A stretch of 64,000 nt of DNA from an uncultured Clostridia bacterium (lineage in GTDB: Bacteria > Bacillota > Clostridia > Lachnospirales > Anaerotignaceae), in the NCBI GenBank assembly GCA_902477755.1, contig CABSIK010000001.1, forward strand, positions 124,001 to 188,000, written 5' to 3'. Below the pieces are notes generated by a model that was given only the letters and a program-made list of their open reading frames with translations, was not told the origin of the DNA and searched no databases. A program made the translations under genes and the position numbers. Shown one piece after another: positions 27,253-35,709 of this stretch (positions within the stretch are counted from its first letter, which is position 1; each line of letters opens with the position of its first letter).

Positions 27253-28047
27253 ATGAAAAAACAAATCGCATGTTTCATTTTATCAATGTTGATGCTTACA
27301 TCCTGCGCTCAGCAGACACAGCCTGTAGGTGCAGAAGCTTCGGCAGAGACCACGGCTAATTTTACAGACGAAATGAAAATCCCTTATGAAGGGGATCTGA
27401 GCGCTGAAGATGGTGCAGACAGCGAAGAAGGAGCAGCTGATCATCAAGACAGCCCTTACTTTACCAGCTTGGACTATTATAATATGGAAAGCACCGATAC
27501 ATTGACCATTATCCCACATTTTAAGACACAGCAGCAGACAAGTGAATGGTCTTGCGGTTTGAGTGCCATGGTCATGGTTTTGGATCATTACGGGTTATTA
27601 GGTGATAATACAGAAGAATCTTTAGCACAGATGCGTTCTAATGGTCTGGAACCGGAAGGAACGACACTGAAAGATGTTGTTGCTATTCTGGAAACTGTTT
27701 CCGGCAGAGAAACAGAAAGTACCTATGATTACCCCGGAGATCAAATTTATGACTTTATGACATTGGATCAGATTCAGACATATTTGAAAAATGACCAGCC
27801 AATCATGGTAGCTTGGAACGATTGGGGCGGACATTGGCAGGTAATCATCGGATATGATACAATGGGTACAGAAACATATGCAGATGATGTGATCATTGTT
27901 GCGGATTCTTATGATACAACGGATCATAATCAGGATGGCTATGGTATTTATCCTGCAGAAAGATTCTATTACAACTGGACAATGTATGACTTCTTTGAGG
28001 ATTATGGCGTAGATGAAAGAGATATGCTGTTTTGTGTGTTGAAATGA
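27253..28047 (+). CDS. Lipoprotein with C39-like papain-fold peptidase domain
   Basis: 264 residues anchored outside the membrane: signal peptide with lipobox LTSC at residues 14-17, an acidic linker, and a Peptidase_C39_2 domain from ~75. The likely catalytic Cys is in QTSEWSCGLSAM, His in WGGHWQVIIGYDT and Asp in ADSYDTTDHNQDG. Such stand-alone extracellular C39-like proteins are not bacteriocin exporters, because no ABC transporter is fused, and their substrates are mostly unknown. The ATG at 27253 is chosen because GAGAAAGGA precedes it and the signal peptide starts there. Bounded by terminators on both sides, so monocistronic. Confidence 0.8.
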   Translation: MKKQIACFILSMLMLTSCAQQTQPVGAEASAETTANFTDEMKIPYEGDLSAEDGADSEEGAADHQDSPYFTSLDYYNMESTDTLTIIPHFKTQQQTSEWSCGLSAMVMVLDHYGLLGDNTEESLAQMRSNGLEPEGTTLKDVVAILETVSGRETESTYDYPGDQIYDFMTLDQIQTYLKNDQPIMVAWNDWGGHWQVIIGYDTMGTETYADDVIIVADSYDTTDHNQDGYGIYPAERFYYNWTMYDFFEDYGVDERDMLFCVLK

Positions 28048-28082
28048 TATTACATAACAGTATTTTGATTTCAGAATAAGTA

Positions 28083-28126
28083 AAAGGGTTTTCTGTGATT
28101 ATCATATTGCGGAAAACCCTTTTCGA
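28083..28126 (+). terminator. Terminator after C39-like gene
   Basis: AAAGGGTTTTC pairs with GAAAACCCTTT around a ~20-base loop, ending at ~28124 before a short T tract. Confidence 0.7.
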
Positions 28127-28223
28127 TTTATGATAGTGGATTGAATGTTGCAGTTGCGCATTTAGGTGATTGTATTATACAATGATTAGGGTTTATTGTA
28201 TCAGTTTTATATTGGAGGACGTA

Positions 28224-30185
28224 ATGAAGAAAAATATGTTTAAATCTTGTTCTATTTTCGTATCCTTTTTCCTGTTTACATCTGCATGTCCTATGCAGGC
28301 TTTTGGGGCAGAGCAAACACAGGCACAGGATACAACAATTCAAATCGTACATACCAATGATATTCATGGGTATTATACGGAAACAAAAAGCGGCACACTT
28401 GGCTTTGCTATGCTGAAAAGCATCGTAGATCAGGAAGGTGCTGATCTTGTGTTAGACATGGGAGATACCTTTCATGGACAGGCTTTTGCGACCATAGATC
28501 AGGGCAGCAGCATTGCACAGCTCATGAAATATGTAGGCTATGATGCCGTTACACCGGGGAATCATGACTGGAGTTATGGCGCTGAACGCCTCAAAGGATT
28601 GGAAGAAATTGGCAGATTTCAGATTTTGGCTGCTAATGTAACCACAGAAAACGGCGCTGATTTTTTTGATGAAAATTATATTATAAAAGAAGTGACAGCT
28701 GACGATGGCACAAAATTAAAAGTCGGTGTAGTAGGTGTCATTGATGATGCTTTTTATTCTTCCACGGCTTCTGACAATATTGCAGGATTAAAATTTGAGG
28801 AGGAAGCACAGGAAGCCACAAAGATTGCAGCATATTTATCTGATGTGGAAAAATGTGATATCATTCTTGCGATGACACATCAGAGTGATTGCAAGTCATT
28901 TGTTGCAAATATCAAAGGCATTGATGCAGTTTTGGCAGGACACGAACATGTCGTTATGAATGAAAGTTATCCTGACAGTGAAGGAAGACTGGTTCCTGTT
29001 GTTGAAGCAGGATATTACATGAATCATGTGGGTGTTATGGAAGTGACCTTGGATGCAGAAAGCAAAGAAGTATTGTCTGTAGACGAACACTTTTATGCCA
29101 TGGAAAACCTCAATGGCATCACGGCAAATGAGCAGATGAAAAACAACATTTCTGAAATAGAAAATCAGCAGAAAGCAATCCTTTCACAGCAGATTGGTTA
29201 TACGGAAAAAGCATATCCATACAAATGGGAAGATGTCCGTTTATCACAGCAGGATATTGGGAAATTTGTAACCGAAAGTTATTTGGAAACCACAGGAGCA
29301 GATGTTGCTTTTGAAAATGCAGGCGGCATTCGAGCTGGATTGGAAGCAGGCGAGATTACATATCAGGATGTGATCAGTATTTCCCCTTACGGAAATACCA
29401 TTATCACCAAAAAACTGACAGGAAAAGAAATCGTTGATATCCTCAATCAGTCTATGGTAATCGGAAAAGCCTGCGATGATGTTTATACCATACAGAAAGA
29501 AGCAGTAGAAAAAGGGGAAGATCCATACCAGTATTCTTGGCCGGAACATAGCGGTTCCTACATCCAGTTTTCTGGCATCGAAGTAGAAACAGATGAAAAT
29601 AGCAAGATTGTTTCTGCCAAAATCAACGGAAAAGATATGAAGGAAGATGAAATCTACACTGTTGCAATGAATGAATATCTGGGTGAAAGTGAAGTGTATA
29701 CAGCATTAGCAGAAGCCACCTTGGAGCAGGAATTTGGAACATGTGAACAGGCATTGCGGAAATATATCGAAAATCAGCAGAGTTTCCATGGAGAAGAAAC
29801 AACACAGCAGAAGGTGCTGACACGAGGAGATGCGGTGGATATGCTGATAGCGGCAGCGAAGGTATATCAGCCCGATCTTCAGGAAACAGATATCATGAAA
29901 GGTTATGAAGACGGTTTGCTGTATGAGGATGCGGAAGTGACTAAAACAGAAGCATTGGTCATGCTGAACCGTGCATTTGGTACATTGCCAGAGACTTCAG
30001 ACAGCCAGATATTATCAGTGGAGGCTTTTGCAGATATGCCGACTTGGGCAAAACCGGAAATGACAGAAATTTTGAAATCCGGCATTGTAGAAGAAGTATT
30101 TTCCTCTGATGAGATTCTGTATGCAGAACAAATGGAAATGTATATAGAACGTGCAGTGAAACTGTTTGAAACAAATGGAAAATAA
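28224..30185 (+). CDS. Secreted 5'-nucleotidase/UshA-like phosphoesterase with SLH-like anchor
   Basis: 653 residues. A signal peptide ends near FGAEQ (residue ~29). A calcineurin-type metallophosphatase domain (~35-265) has all metal motifs: HTNDIHG, GDTFHG, GNHDWSYG, THQSD and GHEHV. The 5'-nucleotidase C-terminal substrate domain (~320-520) includes FENAGGIRAGLE and SPYGNTI. The last ~110 residues (LTRGDAVDMLIAAAK, MKGYEDGLLYEDAEVTKTEA) resemble degenerate SLH repeats, which would fix the enzyme to the cell wall. Likely releases phosphate and nucleosides from extracellular nucleotides. TTGGAGGAC precedes the ATG at 28224; the upstream in-frame start at 28170 lacks a ribosome site. Confidence 0.88.
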   Translation: MKKNMFKSCSIFVSFFLFTSACPMQAFGAEQTQAQDTTIQIVHTNDIHGYYTETKSGTLGFAMLKSIVDQEGADLVLDMGDTFHGQAFATIDQGSSIAQLMKYVGYDAVTPGNHDWSYGAERLKGLEEIGRFQILAANVTTENGADFFDENYIIKEVTADDGTKLKVGVVGVIDDAFYSSTASDNIAGLKFEEEAQEATKIAAYLSDVEKCDIILAMTHQSDCKSFVANIKGIDAVLAGHEHVVMNESYPDSEGRLVPVVEAGYYMNHVGVMEVTLDAESKEVLSVDEHFYAMENLNGITANEQMKNNISEIENQQKAILSQQIGYTEKAYPYKWEDVRLSQQDIGKFVTESYLETTGADVAFENAGGIRAGLEAGEITYQDVISISPYGNTIITKKLTGKEIVDILNQSMVIGKACDDVYTIQKEAVEKGEDPYQYSWPEHSGSYIQFSGIEVETDENSKIVSAKINGKDMKEDEIYTVAMNEYLGESEVYTALAEATLEQEFGTCEQALRKYIENQQSFHGEETTQQKVLTRGDAVDMLIAAAKVYQPDLQETDIMKGYEDGLLYEDAEVTKTEALVMLNRAFGTLPETSDSQILSVEAFADMPTWAKPEMTEILKSGIVEEVFSSDEILYAEQMEMYIERAVKLFETNGK

Positions 30186-30361
30186 AGACATTGTCTAAAT
30201 ACAGCATGACAACATCATTATGAAAAAAGCCAACGAATTTGATGTTTTCGTTTTTTGCAAAACGATTCAGAATAAATTTTTTGTAGCAATATAAGATGAA
30301 TGATTGTATAATAAAAGCGAATTTGAAAACAAGTGTTTGAAATTGAGAAGGGGGTTTTAAC

Positions 30362-31126
30362 ATGTTTGATCATCCTGTAGGGATCATCATTGGCGTAGCA
30401 GTGGTTTTGATCATTATCATCTATGTTTCCATTTATAACTCACTGCGCCGCTTATCCGTAAAAGTGGAAGAAGGAAGTTCAGGAATTGATGTTGCTTTGG
30501 AAAAGAGATACGATCTGTTATCCGAGGAAATCGAGGCTGTTAAGAAGTTTTTGAAACACGAATATGATACATATTTGGCAGTGACTTCTGTTCGTTCTAA
30601 TAAAGAACTGGAAGAAGCAACATTGGAAGAAAAGAAAGCTCTTTCTAAAGAAGCCATTCAGACCATTGATGAAACCATCAAGATGCAGCAGGAAAAGATG
30701 GAACAGATCAAAAAACAGATGGAAAAAAATCGGGGCATTTTTGGGGACAAGGGAAATAATCAGGCAAAGAAGAAAGCCTATGATCAAAGTTCTGCGGAAC
30801 ATCAGGCAAATGTGAACCAGAAAATCAACCTTCTTTCTTCTATTCAGCATGGTCTTGGCGGTGTAGGATCCGCTATCAATGCATTGTCTGAACAGTATCC
30901 AACTTTGTATTCCTATGTTTCCATGGATCATTTCCAGAGATCAATCTTTGATGCGGAAGAACATTTGCAGGCAGCCAGAAGATTGTACAATTCCAATGTT
31001 TCTCTGTATAACCAGAAAATCGTGATGTTTCCGTTTTCTATTATTGCAGGGATACATGGCATGAGCAAAGCTGCCTTTTACGAAGTGGACGAAAAGAAAA
31101 AAGATTACAAAGTAAACTTTGACTGA
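30362..31126 (+). CDS. lemA: LemA-family membrane protein
   Basis: 254 residues with a single N-terminal membrane helix (residues 7-25, GIIIGVAVVLIIIIYVSIY) and a long helical cytoplasmic domain. LemA hallmarks are visible: VEEGSSGIDVALEKRYDLL, AVKKFLKHE and the C-terminal ARRLYNSNVSLYNQKIVMFP with its N-x-x-V-x-x-YN pattern. The central segment is longer than usual (Gln/Lys-rich, 85-150). The biochemical role of LemA is not established. 15 bases separate it from a DUF3137 gene, a frequent LemA partner. GAAGGGGG precedes the ATG. Confidence 0.88.
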   Translation: MFDHPVGIIIGVAVVLIIIIYVSIYNSLRRLSVKVEEGSSGIDVALEKRYDLLSEEIEAVKKFLKHEYDTYLAVTSVRSNKELEEATLEEKKALSKEAIQTIDETIKMQQEKMEQIKKQMEKNRGIFGDKGNNQAKKKAYDQSSAEHQANVNQKINLLSSIQHGLGGVGSAINALSEQYPTLYSYVSMDHFQRSIFDAEEHLQAARRLYNSNVSLYNQKIVMFPFSIIAGIHGMSKAAFYEVDEKKKDYKVNFD

Positions 31127-31141
31127 AAGTGAGGCAGCAAT

Positions 31142-32062
31142 ATGGGAAGTGCTATCAGTGAAGAACAATTGGAAATGATGCGTGAAAAGACGCAGAAGAT
31201 ACAAAAAGTAGTATTTGTGATATCTTTCATCATATTTTTGTTCTTGTTGTTTTTGGTTTATGTTGCCTCTGGCCATATCCAAGATGCATCTGCCTTCGAT
31301 ATCATTAAATTGCTTATTGTTGCAGTTGCGCTGGCATTTGGTATCTTTGTGCTTTTATGGATGATCATTGTAAAATCCACCTATGACAAATTTAATGAAG
31401 CATATAAAACAAAATATGTCCTGTACACTATTAGCCAGATAGATGGGTTTAAAGATCTGGAATTCATGCCGAAAAGCGGTTTTTCTTGGATGGATATAAA
31501 AAATGCAGGGATTGTCAACTGTGGTCAAGAAAGATATTACGAAAGTGAAGATTTACTTTCTGGAACCTATGAGAATGTAGGGTTTAAAATTAGTGATGTA
31601 ACTACCAAAAAGGTGGTTCGCAGAGATGATGATGATCGTGTGGAAGAAATCTTCAAAGGGCAGGTAATGTGCCTTCATCGATTCGATGATTTCAAGACAA
31701 GTGATGGTTATTTGCAGATTTTTGAAAATCAGTTCTTGTCCGGTATGGCAGGCTGGAAGGCAGAACACCATATAGAAACAGAAGACGAAGCCTTTAACAA
31801 ACGTTTCAGTATCTATACCGATGATGAACACAATGCCTACTATATTTTGACACCTCAGCGTATGGAAAAAATAATGCGTTTTGCGGATCTTGTTGATAGT
31901 CAGGTATCACTTGTATTCCATGACAAAGAACTTTTTGTAGCGGCAAAAAGGGATAGCATGTTTGATGCAGATATGAGTGTGCCTGTGAAGGAACAGACAA
32001 CAAAGATTACGGAAGATGCCATATTTATCCAAAAAGTAAAAGAAATTCTAGTTGAAGAATAA
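31142..32062 (+). CDS. DUF3137-family membrane protein (paralogue 2)
   Basis: 306 residues: two membrane helices (~22-45 and ~55-80) and a cytoplasmic DUF3137 domain with YDKFNEAYKTKYVLY, YENVGFKIS, FKGQVMCLHRF and AYYILTPQRMEKIM. It is a clear paralogue of the protein at 22000. GTGAGGCAGC precedes the ATG. Probably co-transcribed and co-functioning with LemA, so LemA/DUF3137 here and DUF1266/DUF3137 at 21-23 kb look like two versions of one membrane module. Function unknown. Confidence 0.8.
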   Translation: MGSAISEEQLEMMREKTQKIQKVVFVISFIIFLFLLFLVYVASGHIQDASAFDIIKLLIVAVALAFGIFVLLWMIIVKSTYDKFNEAYKTKYVLYTISQIDGFKDLEFMPKSGFSWMDIKNAGIVNCGQERYYESEDLLSGTYENVGFKISDVTTKKVVRRDDDDRVEEIFKGQVMCLHRFDDFKTSDGYLQIFENQFLSGMAGWKAEHHIETEDEAFNKRFSIYTDDEHNAYYILTPQRMEKIMRFADLVDSQVSLVFHDKELFVAAKRDSMFDADMSVPVKEQTTKITEDAIFIQKVKEILVEE

Positions 32063-32078
32063 AAGAAGCCTGTCTTTC

Positions 32079-32108
32079 GGGGCATCTTCATGAGGAAATA
32101 AAGAAAGC
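32079..32108 (+). repeat. Short intergenic repeat, copy a
   Basis: Consensus GGGGCA-(T/G)CTTCATAAG-A3-AAGAAAGC. Copies: 32079-32108, 32228-32254 and, inverted, 40105-40136. Runs straight into the terminator at 32106. Confidence 0.45.
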
Positions 32109-32146
32109 TGAAATCTTAGCAGTACAAAAGATTTCAGCTTTTTTTA
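32106..32146 (+). terminator. Terminator after LemA/DUF3137 unit
   Basis: A 12-bp perfect stem (32106-32117 with 32128-32139) followed by TTTTTTT. Confidence 0.85.
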
Positions 32147-32227
32147 TAGGATTATATTTGCTAGACAATCGTTGCTGCTTATTTTATGGGAATTAGAAAT
32201 GAACGATGCAAACAGGCAGTTTCATTA

Positions 32228-32254
32228 GGGGCATTTTTATAAGAAAAGAAAGCC
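32228..32254 (+). repeat. Short intergenic repeat, copy b
   Basis: Second copy of the element at 32079, again merging into a terminator stem. Confidence 0.4.
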
Positions 32255-32290
32255 AAAACCCTTATCATTACAAAGGATTTTGGCTTTCTT
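32248..32290. terminator. Bidirectional terminator between convergent units
   Basis: GAAAGCCAAAACCCTT pairs with AAAGGATTTTGGCTTTC around a short loop, with A-rich 5' and T-rich 3' flanks, so it can serve both strands. Confidence 0.75.
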
Positions 32291-32321
32291 ATTTTATTTG
32301 TTATGTTTTCTTATGAATACA

Positions 32322-32384
32322 GCCGTTGCAATTCCCCTTAAGAAATCAAGGAAAATCAATGTTTTCTTAGGGGGAAGTTACTTT
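32322..32384. repeat. Palindromic inverted repeat, left copy
   Basis: About 63 bp containing its own dyad (CCCCTTAAGAAA...TTTTCTTAGGGGG). The reverse complement recurs at 40038-40107 with ~85-90% identity by eye. The pair encloses the two-component system and the RND efflux operon. Confidence 0.75.
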
Positions 32385-32404
32385 AGAAGCTGCCTTTTTC
32401 AATC

Positions 32405-33451
32405 TTAAGGTAATATCTCGTTTTCCTGTGGCAGCTTTATTGTAAAAACAGAACCTTTTCCTTCGGTACTGTCTACATGGATTTTTCCGTTGCAAAGGCA
32501 GAGAATACGATGGACAAGAGGCAGTCCAAGACCATTTCCATGATAGGAGCTTAAAGAATCAGCACAATAGAATTTTTCAAAAATATGTTCCATAGTTTCT
32601 GGGGACATGCCAATGCCATAGTCCTGAATGGATGCAACAATATTGGAATCCTCTTGGAAAAGTCGTACAGAGATGGTTCCGTTTTCAGGAGAAAATTTAA
32701 TGGCGTTAGAGAGCAGATTGTACCAGATTTGGGATACCATATTTTTGTTCCCTAAATAAGAAATACTTTCCATTTCAATGTCCCAATTGAGATTCTTTTC
32801 GCTCCAGAATTTTTCCAGAGATAATATGGAATTGCGAATCTGTTCATCCAAGGAGTACTTTATTTTGTCCAGCACAATAACCTGATTTTCCAACTTAGAG
32901 ATCAGCAAAATGTTATTAATCAGTCCAGAAAGACGCTTGGAGCTGGATATAATAAGGTTTATGTAGTTCTGTCGTTCTTCTTTTGAAAGATTTTCATCCT
33001 GCAGGAGTGTGACATATCCTTCAATGACAGCCAAAGGTGTTTTAAATTCATGAGAAACATTGGCAATGAAATCATTGCGAAATGTTTCCATGTGGCTCAA
33101 TTCTTTTGTCATAATGTTAAAACTGCGGATCAGTTCTCGAATTTCTTTCCCGAAAGCTTTTTCTTCCAATTGTATATTAAAGTTTCCCTGAGAAACCAGA
33201 TGTGCGGCTTCATTTAATTTCAGAATGGGTTTCAGAATGTGTTTCCCCACAAGCTTTGTCAATATAGTTCCGCAAATGATACTGGAGATAATGAATATCA
33301 CAAGCATAAAAAATGGATCTGGATTATGCAGCAATCCGAAACTGATTCCAATGAGTGTTAAAAATGATAAAAAAGTCGAACTGGCAACTTGAATCAGAAA
33401 AAATGAAAAGGAAAACAGAAAATTTAATTTATGCTTTGACAGTGCTTGCAT
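32405..33451 (-). CDS. Sensor histidine kinase (HAMP, HisKA, HATPase)
   Basis: 348 residues, with partner regulator immediately upstream. Two close membrane helices (~10-35 and ~40-65) leave almost no external loop, so it probably senses the membrane or an intramembrane signal, in the style of BceS-like or small efflux-linked kinases. A HAMP linker follows (~65-115), then HisKA with the phospho-His in NVSHEFKTPLAVIEGY, N box NLLSNAIKFSPENG, G1 QDYGIGMS and G2 GNGLGLPLVHRIL. Starts one base after the regulator's stop. With the efflux operon divergent on the other side of the regulator, it likely controls pump expression. Confidence 0.9.
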   Translation of the reverse strand: MQALSKHKLNFLFSFSFFLIQVASSTFLSFLTLIGISFGLLHNPDPFFMLVIFIISSIICGTILTKLVGKHILKPILKLNEAAHLVSQGNFNIQLEEKAFGKEIRELIRSFNIMTKELSHMETFRNDFIANVSHEFKTPLAVIEGYVTLLQDENLSKEERQNYINLIISSSKRLSGLINNILLISKLENQVIVLDKIKYSLDEQIRNSILSLEKFWSEKNLNWDIEMESISYLGNKNMVSQIWYNLLSNAIKFSPENGTISVRLFQEDSNIVASIQDYGIGMSPETMEHIFEKFYCADSLSSYHGNGLGLPLVHRILCLCNGKIHVDSTEGKGSVFTIKLPQENEILP

Positions 33452-33452
33452 A

Positions 33453-34124
33453 TTATTTTTTCACCGCCTTATATCCCAATCCTCTTACAGTTATGATTTC
33501 AAAATCTGGATTATTCCGAAATTTTTCCCGTAATCTGCCAATGTGCACATCAACGGTGCGAGATTCTGTTTCTGTATCCAACCCCCAAATCTCATCCATC
33601 AATTGCTGACGTGTAAATATATGATTCAAAGAGGACAACAGCTTGAATAAAATCAGGAATTCTTTCTGTGGCAGCATTTCTTCTTTATCATTTTGAGTGA
33701 CTGTAAGGGAATCATATTCCAGCTTTGTATGTCCGATGATTACCCTGCGTTCATGATTGATTTGTGCTCGCTTCAACAATGTACCCACGCGCAGAACCAT
33801 TTCATTGATGTTGATGGGCTTTACCATATAATCGTCTGTACCAGCGCGGAAGCCTTTTTCCATATCGTCAAAAGTATCTTTGGCGGTGATCATTAGTACA
33901 GGCTGATTGTAGTTTGCGTTACGAATTTCCTGTACAAAGGAATAACCGTCCATGACAGGCATCATGATGTCCGAAATAATCAGATCGATATAAGTATTCT
34001 CCAATATATCTATGGCAGTTTGGCCATTTTCCGCTTCAGTACAGGTGTAACCGTGCTTGCGGAGAACAGTACAGAACAAATGACGCAGTTTATTGTCATC
34101 TTCTACGACTAAAATATGAAACAT
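33453..34124 (-). CDS. OmpR/PhoB-family response regulator
   Basis: 223 residues: receiver domain (1-115) with acidic pocket EDD, phospho-Asp in LIISDIMMPVMDG and Lys in DDYMVKPI; C-terminal winged helix (130-223) ending TVRGLGYKAVKK. The ATG at 34124 is chosen because AAAGGAG sits 7 bases upstream. It is followed directly by its kinase. The 260-bp divergent gap to the efflux operon contains three tandem 11-bp repeats and a duplicated 18-mer, candidate binding sites for this regulator. Confidence 0.92.
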   Translation of the reverse strand: MFHILVVEDDNKLRHLFCTVLRKHGYTCTEAENGQTAIDILENTYIDLIISDIMMPVMDGYSFVQEIRNANYNQPVLMITAKDTFDDMEKGFRAGTDDYMVKPININEMVLRVGTLLKRAQINHERRVIIGHTKLEYDSLTVTQNDKEEMLPQKEFLILFKLLSSLNHIFTRQQLMDEIWGLDTETESRTVDVHIGRLREKFRNNPDFEIITVRGLGYKAVKK

Positions 34125-34207
34125 AAATATGCTCCTTTCTTTACTTTTGTTTGATCTATTATAGCTGGGAATTATCAATTGTTTATGAACAAGTTTAACG
34201 CAATTTT

Positions 34208-34287
34208 ATTTAAATTTCATTAAAAAACAAAAAAATATTTTAGATTCATACAAAAGGCATTCCATGAAAATTTAAATTTCATTAAAA
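34208..34287. promoter_or_regulatory. 18-bp perfect direct repeat in divergent control region
   Basis: ATTTAAATTTCATTAAAA occurs at 34208-34225 and again at 34270-34287, 62 bp apart (about six turns). One copy lies nearer each promoter, which suits a shared regulator of the two-component genes and the efflux operon. Confidence 0.6.
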
Positions 34288-34301
34288 CCTTGAAAGTTTA
34301 C

Positions 34302-34334
34302 ATTCAGTTGATATTTAGTTCATATTCAGTTAAA
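34302..34334. promoter_or_regulatory. Three tandem 11-bp repeats, likely response-regulator operator
   Basis: ATTCAGTTGAT, ATTTAGTTCAT and ATTCAGTTAAA are head-to-tail with an 11-bp period, the geometry used by OmpR/PhoB-type dimers. The array ends 49 bases before the adaptor gene, in the promoter position. Confidence 0.7.
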
Positions 34335-34383
34335 AACGCCCATGTAGACTTGGTGGCGAATTTTTGTATGAAGGAGGACATTT

Positions 34384-35670
34384 ATGAAAAAAAGCATTTA
34401 TGTTTTGACTGCATGTGCTTGTTCTGTTCTATTGTGCGCTGGCTGTGGTGGAGGACTGCCGGAAGGGAATATGTCGCAGATGACTGCATCTGTTGCTGTA
34501 GAAACCCAAGAAATTGCTTTACAGCCAATGGAACAGTATGTCAGTGTTTCATCCAAAGTATCATCAGAACAGGAGGTTTCTGTTGTTCCTCAATCTTCCG
34601 GAACGGTAAAGAAACTTTATGTGAGCTTAGGGGATACAGTAAAGGCAGGAGATATCCTTTTTGAGATAGATGATACAGAGGCAAGGCTGCAGGTACAGCA
34701 GGCACAGGCGTCTCTGGAATCTGCACAGGCAAATTATGATCAAAGTGTAGGCGGCAGCCTGCAAACACAGTTGGATCAGATGCAGGCTACAGTAGATTCT
34801 TATCAGATTCAATATGACGATTTGCAAAAAGAGCTGGAAGAAACAGAAGCTCTTTATGAAATCGGTGCGGCTTCTTTAAGTGAGGTCAATAATCTGAAAT
34901 CCAGTGTAAATCAGGCAAAGATTCAGTTGGAATCTGCCCAGAAGCAGCTGGAACTGAATCAGGGCAGTATTTTGGAGGATACCAAAAAGTCTTTGCAGGC
35001 AAATATCACACAGGCTGAAGCTTCCCTTGCAAGCGCCCAGAAACAGCTGGATGATACGAAGGTTCGAGCTGAAATTGACGGCATTGTTGGAACATTGAAT
35101 ATTTCAGAAGGCAGTGTTGTCAGTGCCCAAAGTGAAGCCATGACATTGGTAAATATGGATCATTTGAGAGTAGCTTTCCATGTATCCGAAGATGTCATTA
35201 ACAAGATTTCTGTAGGTTCTCCGGTTTATATTACGGTTTCCGCCGTATCAGATACGCCTATGACAGCTGCGGTAACAAACATTTCCGAAGCAGCAGACAG
35301 TTCTACACGGCTTTATCAAGTTGAAGCAGCGTTGACAAATGCGGAAGGAACATTGAAACCGGGGATGTTTGCCAATGTGCGGCTGGTAACGGAAACAAAA
35401 GAAGACACCATTGTCGTTCCTTTGAATACAGTTTTAACTGACAATGGAGAAAAATATGTTTTTGTAGTGGATGAAAATCAAACAGCTCATAAAACCATTG
35501 TAGAAACAGGGCTGGAAAATGATACATATATCGAAATTACCAGTGGTTTGAATATCGGGGATACGGTTGTTACCAAAGGTCAAGATTTCTTGTCTGATGG
35601 CAGCACCGTAAATGTTACAAACGGGACAGCAGAACAGGAATCGACTACAGAAGAAACGGAACAGGAATAA
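34384..35670 (+). CDS. RND efflux adaptor (periplasmic-adaptor/HlyD type) lipoprotein
   Basis: 428 residues: lipoprotein signal with Cys near residue 20 (LLCAGC), a lipoyl half-motif (VVPQSSGTVKKLYVSLGDTVKAGDILFEID), a coiled-coil hairpin (~100-215) with LQVQQAQASLESAQANY and ASLASAQKQLD, the second lipoyl half (TKVRAEIDGIVG), then beta-barrel and membrane-proximal domains (AALTNAEGTLKPGMFANV, VPLNTVL). Family role: couples the inner-membrane pump to a channel. AAGGAGG precedes the ATG. First in a pump/TolC operon, divergent from a two-component system. An acidic Thr/Glu tail is unusual. Confidence 0.92.
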   Translation: MKKSIYVLTACACSVLLCAGCGGGLPEGNMSQMTASVAVETQEIALQPMEQYVSVSSKVSSEQEVSVVPQSSGTVKKLYVSLGDTVKAGDILFEIDDTEARLQVQQAQASLESAQANYDQSVGGSLQTQLDQMQATVDSYQIQYDDLQKELEETEALYEIGAASLSEVNNLKSSVNQAKIQLESAQKQLELNQGSILEDTKKSLQANITQAEASLASAQKQLDDTKVRAEIDGIVGTLNISEGSVVSAQSEAMTLVNMDHLRVAFHVSEDVINKISVGSPVYITVSAVSDTPMTAAVTNISEAADSSTRLYQVEAALTNAEGTLKPGMFANVRLVTETKEDTIVVPLNTVLTDNGEKYVFVVDENQTAHKTIVETGLENDTYIEITSGLNIGDTVVTKGQDFLSDGSTVNVTNGTAEQESTTEETEQE

Positions 35671-35709
35671 CAGTTTTCTGGGATTTCTAAAACAAAGGAG
35701 TTGATATGT

